DNA of 64,000 bases from Daldinia sp. FL1419. Lineage: Eukaryota; Ascomycota; Sordariomycetes; Xylariales; Hypoxylaceae. Made by a program: the position numbers and the translations under genes. The notes under the pieces were generated by a model. It made no database searches, was not told the DNA's origin, and was given only the letters and a program-made list of their open reading frames with translations. Positions within the stretch are counted from its first letter, which is position 1. Each line of letters opens with the position of its first letter. The stretch lies in the NCBI GenBank assembly GCA_025201765.1, contig MU623464.1:1-64000 (forward strand), written 5' to 3'. Shown piece by piece: positions 1 to 11,299 of this stretch.

Positions 1-3000
1 ATATTTTTTTTTTATTATTTAAAAAAATTAAAAATTTTTGTTTTTTTTAAAATCATTAAATTAAATTTTTTTAACCAAAATATACTACAAATACCCCCCC
101 CCCCCCCCCCTCCTACATCCTTAACACTAAATACCCTAATTATTGGGATGGGGGTACCTAATCACTACCCTTACTACCCTTATCATTTTATTCAAAACGC
201 TATTATTTAATTACCATTTTTACCACCCCACACATACCCACAATTAATATTTATTTTATTAATTATTCTATTATATTAAACCCTTTCCCTTTTTTAAAGC
301 TCTTAATTATTCCCCTCTCCTACAAAATTTTTTTAAATTTCTCAAAACACCACCAATACTATCATATTTATTAAAAATACTACCTTAAATACCTTTATTC
401 AATATTCCCCCTTTTCTATAACACCTACAACAACTCCCTCAAATCCTCCATATCACTTACATCACTTAAATCTTTTAATTTTAATATAACTTTATACTTA
501 TTTAAATTTTCTAAATTTATTATATTTAAAGATGTTATTACTTTTACTATCGTTTTTTGCCTTAATTCCATTTTATTTATAAAACTTTATAATTTTTTTA
601 AATCATCCTTACACCAGTGTTTTAGGTATTGAAGTATTTTTAATATTAAAATTTTGGTATTTTGGTGTTATGATATCATTGCTAACTTATATTAATTAAA
701 TACACATTCATATTCAATCAATATGGCAAAAATAATTAATATATTTATTATTAATCTATATAGTCTTAAAAAATATTCTTAATTATATTTCTATTAATTA
801 ATAATGCTACCACCTATTTTTATATACTTAATCTTATACATACTAAAATATTAATCAAATTTATTACCAATTAGAACCTTACTCTCCTTATTGCTACTAT
901 AACTATCAAATTATATGGAATCAAAGGATCTTACTAATATACTAATATTATTACCATATTTGGGATTTAGTTTTAGAATTAATATAGGTTGGTTAAATAT
1001 TGGTAAATTTATATACTCCTCCTAAAGCACCTGAATTTTTGCTTTAACATTCTCCACCAAATTTAAATACTTAATTTTAATTATTTTTATTTATTTACTA
1101 AAATAAAATATAATAATAATTCAATACAAAAATAATTTATTATATAATTCTCAATATTTTTAAAACTTTTTATAAATTTGAAATAAATCATATCATATTT
1201 TTTTGATTTTAAATTTTCTTAAATTAACTATATTCACCTTAATATCACCAATAACACATTTCTTCTTATAAATTTAAAAAAAATAAAACATAATTTTTTT
1301 ATTACGTTTGGTAATCTTTTGCTTATATTCTAAAGATTGTTGATCAGGTGTGTGAGGGTAGCGAAACAAAGTAACTTGAGAAATTGGAGGATAATCAAAA
1401 ATATCAGGGTTGGTTTTTATAATTTATAAGTTAGTAGGGTTTTTTATATTAATTTAAAGATTTTTAGGATAGGTAGTGATAAAATAATATTTATATTAAA
1501 ATTTTTTTCAACTAAATCATATTTTATAAGATATTTTCAAAAATAATTTTTAAGATTTTATAATAATTTTATTATATTAGGTATTTTAATCTTATTCCCT
1601 TTATAATATAATGTAATTTCTTTTAAAAATTAAAAAATTTAATATATCTCTTTAAAACAAACCTAATTTTTAATAATTATTTTATAATTAATTAAAAGTC
1701 TTGTTATTAAGTTTGAAAATATGTGCTAATAATAATAAAAGCTATTTAGAGTTGTTTTAAGGTGTAAGTAATTTTTAATTTTATAAAATATTAAATTTTA
1801 TTAAGTATTATTATAGATTTTAATAATACCACATTTTTATATCTCTTCTAATTCCTTATCCACATCCTATATAATTTAAGTAATAGAAAAATAATGGGAT
1901 ATAAAAGATATAAGAAAATCCTTGTTATTTAATAAGTTTATTTCTTCAATAAATTTGGTTACCTTATTAATGTTAGCCTTTATTTCAATTTTTATTACCT
2001 CTTTATAAAAGGCGGATTGGTATTGTGGGTTTTAATGTATATATATAACTAATTAATATACTTTCTAAATAACTAATATAATAATAAATTTCACCTTATT
2101 ATTTAAAACTTTTTTAAAAATAAAATTGAAGGTAATAATATTTAAAATATATTTAAAATATTATATATAGTACTCCTTAACAAGTTCCTTAACCTCCATC
2201 TTTATTAATAATGGGTTTTAATATTTAAAAAAATATTATATAATCCTATCATTAATTAAATAAATTAATAGAATTCATTATATTATAATGATTTTATATT
2301 TATTAGTAATGTTATCTAAAATATAATACCTAAACATATCTTAAATATTATATTCCTCTATTATTAATATTAAGTACATCAACATATTCTTTCTTATATA
2401 ATTACTATATATTTGGTGTAATTTAATTAACTATATTTTATACTTAAAATCCTTATTAATATAATATATTACTATTATTAAAATAATTTTTTTATTTAAT
2501 GATTATTACATATTAAATAAAAAATAAATTTTTAATTTCAAATAAAATTGAAATTACTGTTTAATTACATTACACATTTTTTTAAAACACTTAATTAACC
2601 AATTAATTACCATATTTCCAACCCCTAACACCATTTCTTAAATTAATATAAGATTATAAAATATAAATATATCTTTAAATTTATCTTATGTTATTATATT
2701 TGATAATACATTATAATAATTAATAAATTTAAATATTAAATATTTAAAATTATTAAGAATTTTTATTACAAACTTTTTAATACCTTAAATAAAAAATTAA
2801 TTCTTAATATCTAAATTAAAATTAACCTTATTATCATCTTAACTAAAATTATTTAATTTAATATTAAATTTAATTTTTATAAGTAAATTATAATACAATT
2901 TATTAATACTTATTATATACCTTTTAGCATTATTGGTAAATTCAGTAAAGAATTTCCTTATTTTACCTACTTTATTATAATAATGGCAAAACTACAATTT

Positions 3001-3650
3001 TTCACTTTTTTAAAAATATATAATACCTTTTTTGTTAATGGTTTTATAAATAGGGATTAAATAATCCCTATATTTAAAAATTTTTGAAATAATAATTATA
3101 TAAAATTATTAATTAACGATATATTTAATTTTATTAATGATGATATATGGTAATAATTATTAAATAACATTTGTGAAAATATTATTTTTTTATTAAATAA
3201 TTTATTCTTAAATTATTTTATAATTTGAAAATATTTTGGATCTTATTGCAAAATAAAATTATACATTAATTATAATAACATTTTAAATTTAATAATAAAA
3301 TAAATGAGAAAATAAAAAAAAATAATAAAATAAAATAATTATTTTTTTAAGTTAAGGCCATAATTTATAACCAACTTTTAAATATGGTATATTTAATAAA
3401 AAATGATAAAAATTTTATAATTTAACAAACATTAAAATTATTTAAATAATTAATTATTATTTTATTTAAATTAAATATTTAATAATGCCTTTATTTTTGG
3501 AAGGTAATATATAATTAATAAAATAAATATGTTACTAATAAAATTGCTAATAAAACTACCTTAAATAAACCAATTATATATTTTCAATTTATATTAAAAT
3601 AAGGTTTAAAAACTTCAACTTATTTATTTATTAATTAAATAAAAAAATTT
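1..3650. repeat. AT-rich RIP-type block 1
   Basis: The sequence is almost entirely A and T, with stop codons in every frame on both strands and no open frame worth reporting. It ends abruptly near 3650, where G+C returns to a normal level. This matches the AT-rich compartments that repeat-induced point mutation makes from transposons in filamentous ascomycetes (CpA to TpA on both strands). No coding motif of the original element was recognisable. A C homopolymer lies near 97-110. Identity of the ancestral element is unknown. Confidence 0.85.
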
Positions 3651-4249
3651 TAGGCCTGGTTTGGGTAGGCCTTGTAAAATTTAGACTTGGGCAGGTTAAG
3701 TCAGGTCAGGTACAGTTTAGGTTAGGCTTTTAACTGAACTGATAAGGTCGCTGTCTCAGGTACCTCAAGTACCTAGGTAGGTACCTAGGTAGGCAGGCAG
3801 GTATGCACCCGCAGTGCCTCTAATATGGCAATTGCAGCTCACAAATCCTCCACCAATAAGTTCCCTTACAAGTTACTGCACTGCACCTAACAATAATACA
3901 TAGCATGTATTTATTTGGTCGTTGAAGATTTACATACCTCTAGACATGGCAATTTCTATATTTGGTGAGACAACTGCTCGTCTGCTTGTGTAATCCAATC
4001 CAATAATTCTAGGCCAAGTCGACGCTGATTCGCAACGCCCAGCTGGAATTACCAAGCATAGGATGCTTATGGTTGATTACATCATTCAAGCCTTACATTG
4101 CTCGACCCATCATTCAGCCAATAGCCATGACTTGAGCTATTGTCAATAGTTTCCCAATGTTTATTCATTGCTAAGTCATGTCCAAAGCATCAGATTTAGT
4201 ATCTCACCACGAATCTTCTCTCTATCAAAACGCTCGGACATAATTTACA
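3651..4249. other. Boundary of AT block and upstream region of first gene
   Basis: Transition from AT-rich to normal composition. It holds a cluster of short GGTACCTAGGTAGG-like palindromic words at about 3758-3806, a motif scattered through the window. The last 300 bases are the likely promoter and 5' leader of the gene at 4250. No gene seen. Confidence 0.6.
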
Positions 4250-5724
4250 ATGAGGACGACTCGAGACAAGTCGCCGATACCACCGACGACGGTATCCTTC
4301 GGAAAACAAATGCGCCAAGCTCACTTCAGCTTTGCTCCCTCGTATACTCCGTTGAATCACGGATCCTTCGGGTCTTTTCCTTCGTGTGTTCGAGAGTACC
4401 AGCGGCGGTTGCAGCGTGAAACCGAAGCAAGGCCGGACACTTTTATACGCTTCATATATCCAGGACTCCTACGGGAAGCAAGGGAAGCCGTTGCCCCGCT
4501 GTTGGGAGCAGACACCGACGAAGTGGTCTTCGTTCCTAACGCACTAACAGCAATCAACACTACCCTAAGAAACTTGACATATCAAGACAGCGACGTCATA
4601 ATATATTTTAGTACGATATATGATGCATGTCACAAGACGATACAATCTCTAGAAGAGACCACTAGTGTTAGAAGCTATTGTATCGAGTTGGTATACCCGA
4701 TTGAAGACAATGAGATCGTTGACAAGTTTCGCTCCGCAATCCTCGAGGTCCAGAATCAAGGCAAGTCAGTTAAGCTGGCTTTGTTTGACACTGTCCTTAC
4801 ATTTCCCGGAGTTCGTTTCCCGTGGGAGAGTCTGGTACCTATATGCAGACAATATGGAATTCTAAGTTGTATAGATGGTGCCCACGGGATAGGCCATATT
4901 GATTTACGACACGCGTCTCGTATCGGGCCCGATTTCTTTATTACTAATTGCTACAAGTGAGTTTGAGTTTGTTCGTTGTCTCAGTCGTTATCCGCTCTTA
5001 TACTTCTCTCAAGTCACACAACATGTTGCATATCAACCATAAGACCTCCTGCAAGCTGAATTCATATAGGTGGCTTATGGTACCTCGTGGGTGCACAGTG
5101 CTTTACGTACCTTATCGTAATCAAGCTTTGATTAGAACGACATACCCAACCGGGGAAGGTTATCAACCGGTTGAGGACCGAGCGGAGATGTCGGAGAGGA
5201 ATTACTTTGTTAATCTGTTTGAGAGGGTATCGACGGTAGACGCTACTCCGTATCTTTGTGTAACAGAAGCACTCAAGTTTAGAGACCAAGTTTGCGGTGG
5301 GGAGGAGAACGTGCGCAAATACGGGGTGAATATGGCGAAGAAAGGCGGCGAGTTGATGGCGGCAATCATGGGAACGGAGGTTCTCGAGAACCGAGCGGGG
5401 ACACTCCGAGATTGTTTCTTTACTAACGTGAGATTGCCGTTAGACGTAGTAACAGACGGCTCGCAAGAAGAGAACTATACGGGTAGCATGCTAGCCCGAG
5501 ATGGACAAGCTGTAGCCGATTGGATTACGAAAACGACCGTGGAGGAGTATGAGACCTTTATAGCAACAAGATTCTACGCCGGGGCGTTTTGGGTCAGGAT
5601 CTCCAGTCAGATTTACCTCGACCGCGCAGACTTTGAATGGGCTGCCAATGTCTTACTCGAACTCTGTGGTCGGGCAAGGAAAGGTATACCGCTACCGAAG
5701 CAGAGCAGGATGATTATCGCCTAA
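4250..5724 (+). CDS. Class-V aminotransferase-like PLP enzyme (isopenicillin N epimerase / cysteine desulfhydrase-like)
   Basis: Two exons, 4250-4956 and 5070-5724, joined across a 113-nt intron (GTGAGT donor, ATATAG acceptor) give 453 residues, a normal length for this family. Near residues 27-36 is LNHGSFGSFP, the usual opening of the fold. CIDGAHGIG (about residue 208) supplies the Asp that contacts the cofactor pyridine. The splice junction restores NCYKWLMVPRG, whose Lys (about residue 236) should form the PLP Schiff base; the family usually has His before this Lys, here it is Tyr. Members act on amino acids (cysteine lyase, epimerase or kynureninase-like reactions), so the substrate cannot be assigned. 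The 4250 ATG is preferred; ATG 4310 is possible. The gene stands alone, about 600 bp from an AT-rich block, but shows no in-frame damage. Confidence 0.85.
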
Positions 5725-8075
5725 TAATAGTATATAGGAAAGTCACATATCATAGTGACTTATGTAGGTGTGCTCACATATTCGGGCCCCGGGGAGGGGT
5801 GTCGTCCAAATTGATTATGATGATGAGGTAAGAGGTTGTGTTACCAATTAATCTGAATGGTTGAGGTTATTTATTTACGCGCACTCAAAATATTCTCGTC
5901 GATGAATGAAGATAATTCCGAATATAAGTGAGCGGAAATTGAATATAGGTGGAGTGGGGAGGCGAATAGAACGATATCAGATATCACAACTCTCATTTCG
6001 GAGACAATACTACCTTTCGTCATATAAGCAATCATATCATGGCTCACAATAAATGCCGCCAACGTGGTGGCTCAGTGGACATGTCGATCGGAGAGGATCT
6101 AGGTCCAAGCCTACTCGAAACTCGCAGAAAGAAATGATGCGCATACATAATTCCTACATACAGACGAAGGGCAAGGTAAGCTTCACTTTTTTATTACCTT
6201 GTCTGGTTGTGCAAGTCGACTAGGCTACCGCTGCTGCTACACACCCACCATGATCGTGAAGCCTCTCGTGTATCGCCAACTGCACCCCAGAAGTAGAAGA
6301 CGTTACCCTACCTTGGTGTTTTCGGGGTCTTTTTAATTACCAATCATCCGGACTGATGGCAGCAATCATGGATTTCAGGGCTAGGTCCGGAGATATTCGC
6401 CATCTTTCTTGTCCCCTCTCCACCCTCCACTACTTACCCCATCCGCTCGCTCGGGCGTAGTAGGAATCCTTCCGGAGAGGTCCTAGAACTGAACTAGGAA
6501 TCCAGGCCGCGCGGGGGAGGGGGGAGGGGGGACGGAGAGCGGATTACATATACTATATGGGTATGCATTCTTGCTCGTAAGTTTAGTTTTACTTACCCAA
6601 GGTAGCGAGTAAACTAGGTTAGGGGTTCCCCGGAATCCTACCTGTCGAGCCGGGCGGATGAGGCTCAGGCCGCTTGTGGTGCATATTTGGTGATGTTTCA
6701 TTGAATTTCGATTTTAGTCATTTCGGTCCCATCCATACATGTGCGTTACAGAATTTACTTTGCTTGGTTTAATTGCTGCTGCGGCCAACTAATTCTTCGA
6801 ACCCAAGAAACGGGGCGAGGTGGCATTCTCGAGTGCTGGTTCGCTGACGCCCGTCGAGTTCGTTTAGGTGTAGCCATGTTTTATGTATGTAGGTACGTTA
6901 TTATGCAAGCAAGCAAAGCAGCGCTACACTGCTACCTACCTACTGCTACTACACTACCTACGCCTTATCCATCCAGTCTCCTGCGTAAGGAGAAACAAGG
7001 CAAACGCGACCTGAGCAGCATTAACTCACCGACTGGTCGTCGAACGACGAGGCTGCTGCTTGACGCTGTTCACCCCAGAACAGCGCGAAAACCCTCGTCC
7101 ACAGCACGCACGCAAGTTAGCAGGTTAGTTAACAATTCGCTGCTAATTTTCTCTTATTTCTCTACTAGGTATTAGGGGAACGGTACGGGATTGCCTGTTT
7201 GGAAGCCGTCTGCAGCTAAGTGTAGCCAAACCTCTTCCTGCCAACTCCCGTCGAATCGATCTCTGTGTTCACCGTGGCTTGCCACCACTTACCCATCTTT
7301 TCCCCCTCCTCCCCACCAATCCCCGGCCGCAGCCGTATTAGCGGATTGGCATAACGTGCAGGGGAAAGGAATGAACGTCGCCCGAGTACAGCGAACGAAG
7401 GCTCCTGATAGGCGGGACGGCTCTGCCCTGCCTGGGAGCCTCTTTGGGAAGAAAACGACTTGGTTATTTTCTTACATACCTCATTTGTAGCTGCGTACAC
7501 GCACTACACACTACACACACGTACGGATAGGTTAGGTACATACCTAGCTAAGCTACATATTTGATGCATGTAGGGCCAATACATAGACACACACGCACAC
7601 ACACACATATATATACAGGTATATATATATATACAATAATACGTAGTTACTAGATCAACTTTTGCACATTGCACAGTCCTGGACTTTATCGAACGGTGTT
7701 TGATACCTTAGGTACCTCCCCCCCTTGGGGCCCCTTATACAAAGGCAGGCTCCCCATCCCCGGACTTCCTGCCTTGTTTTTGATTTTGTTTTCTTCACTT
7801 TCTCCATGTAACACCCAACGGGTGAACCGTCACTTCTTACACAAGACTGTGGGCAGCAAGCAGTCATACCTTACCATACCTTGGCTCAGCTTATATCTTG
7901 CTCTCCGTTACCAGGTCGATCCTTGTCTTAGACAACCTCAGCTCAAGGCTGCGGGAAACACAAACAAGAACAAGTTTCCGCCCCAAACTTGCTTTTCAGC
8001 AACTTTTGCTCCTGCGAGTTCATTCGCTATAGTTACCTAATATACGTATAAAAGGAGTGCTATATCTCCCTCGCC
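5725..8075. other. Gene-free region with CA/TA microsatellite
   Basis: Several open frames of 60-144 codons occur but none has protein-like composition or a recognisable motif. An alternating ACAC then TATA tract lies at about 7587-7632. The final part is presumably promoter and leader of the gene at 8076. No gene supported. Confidence 0.55.
8047..8055 (+). promoter_or_regulatory. Candidate TATA box of the HEEQF-repeat gene
   Basis: TATAAAAGG ends 20 bases before the ATG at 8076. The word is a near-perfect TATA box but so close to the ATG that the mRNA leader would be almost absent. Either the leader is very short, or transcription starts elsewhere and the word is incidental. Confidence 0.35.
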
Positions 8076-8771
8076 ATGGCACAACGCCCAGATTTTCAAC
8101 GGAGAGGATCTTTCGGCTCGGATACGTCCTCCTTTTACTCCGTGCGCTCCGGGTCCGCAGACTCAGCCTACTCCGTCTGGTCGGCTTCTGAATCCGACTC
8201 GTTCGTCTGGCGGGATGATCCTTACGGGGTCTACGGTGTAGGCGGTGCCGTTACGCGGTACGTCGATGAGCGTGATGACTCGCGCCGGCGTTTCGCTGCG
8301 CATATTCTAAGCGGACCTTTCGCCCAGCTCTACAAGAAGAAGCGGCACACAGCTTCTCACTCTCACTCACATGCTCGTCCGGGGCGCAGTGCGCACCACC
8401 CACGCTCCAACTCCCGTTCCAGCACCGGCAGCGTGAGTCCAGGTCCGGGACACTTCCACGACCCGCGTTTCGGCCCCCCGCCACCACCTCCCCCCGGCCC
8501 CCAGTACCACGAGGAACAGTTTCACGAGGAACAGTTTCACGAGGAACAATTCCACGAAGAACAGTTCCATCAGGAACCCTACCCCCAGGCCCAGGCCCCT
8601 TTCCATCCGGGTTTCCGTGGCGGACCACCGCCTCCCCCCCCTCCACCACCCGCACCTACTGGGTTCGAAGGCGGCTTCATCCAGCTCAACGGTCCTCCAC
8701 CACCCCAGGACGACCTAGTCTGGGGAAATGACGCGGGCTACGGGCCCGGAGTACATGTTTACGACTCATGA
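8076..8771 (+). CDS. Low-complexity Pro-rich protein with HEEQF repeats, unknown function
   Basis: A single uninterrupted frame of 231 residues beginning in a strong context (CGCCATGGC). The N-terminal 55 residues are Ser/Tyr-rich (repeated YSVRSGSADSAYSVWS-like pattern); a basic, His/Ser-rich stretch follows at about 85-130; then Pro runs flank four perfect HEEQF units and a degenerate fifth at about 145-168; the C-terminal 60 residues are Pro/Gly-rich. There is no signal peptide, membrane segment or known domain. The only block resembling folded sequence is residues 45-95 (DPYGVYG, TRYVDERDDSRRRFAAHIL). It may be a disordered cytoplasmic or nuclear protein. The long frame, start context and codon-phased repeats support a real gene, but function is unknown. 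Confidence 0.65.
   Translation: MAQRPDFQRRGSFGSDTSSFYSVRSGSADSAYSVWSASESDSFVWRDDPYGVYGVGGAVTRYVDERDDSRRRFAAHILSGPFAQLYKKKRHTASHSHSHARPGRSAHHPRSNSRSSTGSVSPGPGHFHDPRFGPPPPPPPGPQYHEEQFHEEQFHEEQFHEEQFHQEPYPQAQAPFHPGFRGGPPPPPPPPPAPTGFEGGFIQLNGPPPPQDDLVWGNDAGYGPGVHVYDS
8508..8582 (+). repeat. 15-bp coding tandem repeat (HEEQF)
   Basis: Four consecutive 15-base units (CACGAGGAACAGTTT and close variants with synonymous changes) plus a fifth diverged unit, all in the reading frame of the gene at 8076. Copy number may vary among strains. Confidence 0.85.
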
Positions 8772-11299
8772 TTGATGACAACCTAAGGCACTGACGTGGG
8801 AATGCCTCCTGTAATGTTTTACGTATGACTACCTAAGGATCTGACGACTTTACGGATTGGACAGTTTGGGTTTTCTATTCTATTCTATTCTATTCTTACC
8901 AGCGGTTTCTGGATTGTATTTTTGTATTTTGTGTTATTTGTATGGTATCCGGCGTTTACGAGGGAATATGTATTGGATAGGAGGGAGGGAACTGTATGTG
9001 GTCTTTGACACGGCAAGCCAGCGCCAGTCCTGCGACGAATCGCAGAAGAACCAGAAATTATTTTTTTTACAACCAGCAACAACGAGAGTGCAAACAGTCA
9101 CGAGGACGAAGTCGTTCCTTGCGAGCGAAAAGATACCCAATCTGCTACAAGGCAGAAAGAGTAATGATCCATCTGTTCCATTCGGTTCAGGCACGTATAA
9201 GTAAGCGCACGGATGGCTGCCCGGCGGCGAGAGCGGGCAGCAAGAAATCTTGGCCTCGGGTAGTGATAGGTAGCCAAATCCAATATTTTCGTCGACGTTC
9301 TCCACCGCGTACACGGCGAATTGCCCGTCGCGCAGCAGTAGTACAATACACGGGTAGCAATGACCTACCGCCAGTTGTCAAAGCCTATGTAGTCAGTCCT
9401 AGGGGAAGCAAAACGGCCCTGCGTCCTGCTGAGCCTACCCTGACAAGGACGGGCAGGCCTGCATAAGACATCGGTGTTTAAAATGGAGCTTGCATGGATC
9501 GATTGGAGGAGGCAAGATTCGGGTTTCCATATAGGAAGGATCGTGGCCTTATGATTTGACGCGGACCTGAAGCTAGAGCGCCCAAACCCATGGTTAACGT
9601 GGAAGAAGACAGGTCGAGGAATGTGTGAATCGGTACTATGTAACGTAGATGAGAGACTGCCCGTCAGCCAGACATGCTGGCAAAGTCCTGGATAGGTACC
9701 TAGACAGCTAGATAATGGATTACATAGTAAGACTTGGCAGTATATCCAAATATTGCATCGCTGACTGCATGAGACATCTGTATAAGTCGTCCTCCTTCGA
9801 TTTTCCGATATACCTTAGGTACGTAATAAAAAGAAATATTACGTTATATTTCGGACGAAGGCGAAAAAGCTGAACCACCCCCAAATGCAAACAATCAAGA
9901 AAACCCCGTTTGCCGGCGAAGTGCGTCAGAACCTTACCGACAAAGCGGATTAGCGTTTCCCGGGCTGAGCAATCCCCCGGCGAGTGGAACGCCTAAGCCA
10001 CTCTGCCACTATGGCTGCTATGGCTGCTAGCGGTAGAAAGCCCTGACTTCCCCCGACTCAAGCCCCTTGATTTTTTTCATCTTTTTTTCTCCAGGCAGCC
10101 AAACCCCGCAAAACAAGGCAGAGATAGGCTAATTACCTAACGGTTACCTAGTTAACCTACCATCTTTCCATCCGGGACATGTATGAGTTGGCTGCCTCTT
10201 CCCGGAACACTCCCCTAAGCCCTACATATATCCTTAGGTGCACTTCTTAACGCATGACGCATAATTGCGCCTCTTACAGGTAATACGTAGTACACAGGTA
10301 GGCAAGCTAAGGGGGAAAAAATTATGGTCATTGGATTAATAAACCCCGGTCCGTACGGCCTTGGTGGTAAGTACGCGCCCACGGCGGGCATATGAGGCTC
10401 AAGCTAGATGGCGAACGCGAGAACGAGATTGGATATCTCACGGCCGCCCCGATATGCGGGAGAGATCTTCAGGTTTAGGGCTACCTTGGCGGCCTACCGT
10501 CGCCTCGTCTCATTTGCTATTTCGTACTATCAACAACACTGCTATGTAACCATAGGTACCTAAGGTATGTAAGATGTAAGCCTTCTAGGGTAGTTTCTTT
10601 GTCGAAATGGTGTGAAGTGTCACCGAGAGCACAATACCATCAATAAGAATAAGGTACTGAGGTAGATATCCATAATAAATGTCTTTGGGGCATTTATTTT
10701 ATTCATTATCCATTTTTTTTATAAGAATGAAAAAGAAAAAAGAAAAAAAATAGATAAAAGTTTAGCAAGGGAAAATACAACGACATCTACTCAGAGTCGA
10801 TCTATTTTCTGATAACTATGTTCAATTAAAAGCAAGTATACCTATCCATAAGAGGTAGGTATGGTATTAGTGCGCCACTTTTACAATGTTATTCTGGGCC
10901 CACGAACGGCAGATTGAGTCTTACACCATCCAGTCAGACGGCTATTCGGATCCATGCCAGGCTTCGTGTAGTGTTAATAGCCACTGAAGAACGAGTGCTA
11001 CGGTCTGACTGAACCAGTTGATCATCGTCCTAGACTACCTACCTATAGACCCCCCAGTGCATATACCGTGTAATGTAGGTTGCCTGAAAATCTTTGGACG
11101 TGCATGATATATATAAACCTCCATCGCCGCCGTTCAATTGCACGGAATTCTTTTTCTATAGCAAGAGCCCCCACCGCAAGGTAACCTCTTACTTATAACT
11201 CGGTGCGAATGAACATAATACCAAACTGATATTCAGATATATCATTTCCCGTCACCTATCTTTGGCTGGGTGCTATCACCAGGCCACTCAATAGCCACT
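8772..11299. other. Gene-free region between HEEQF gene and AAA ATPase
   Basis: Open frames here are short, overlap one another on opposite strands and look random. A (TTCTA)4 microsatellite lies at 8873-8892 just after the HEEQF gene, in its likely 3' UTR. A tRNA-Ser-like sequence is noted separately at 9912-10018. The last 200 bases are the probable promoter and leader of the AAA ATPase gene. Confidence 0.5.
9912..10018 (-). other. tRNA-Ser(GCT)-like sequence, probably a relic
   Basis: On the minus strand a class-II type D arm (TGGCAGAGTGGCTTAGGC) is followed by GGATTGCT and then, after an intron-like insert, GCTAATCC. These are the halves expected for a Ser(GCT) anticodon arm split by a tRNA intron. 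The T arm (GGTTCTGACGC) only half matches a B box and the acceptor strands do not pair, so a working tRNA is unlikely. Confidence 0.25.

Noticed and set aside
6741..7175. 144-codon frame
   Set aside because: No motif, odd composition and no splice context; looks random.
8251..8655. 134-codon minus-strand frame
   Set aside because: Antisense shadow of the HEEQF/Pro-rich gene; low complexity produces the open frame.
11270..11299. Ten extra N-terminal residues on the AAA ATPase
   Set aside because: They depend on a GTG start; the ATG at 11300 has a good context and is the expected nuclear start.
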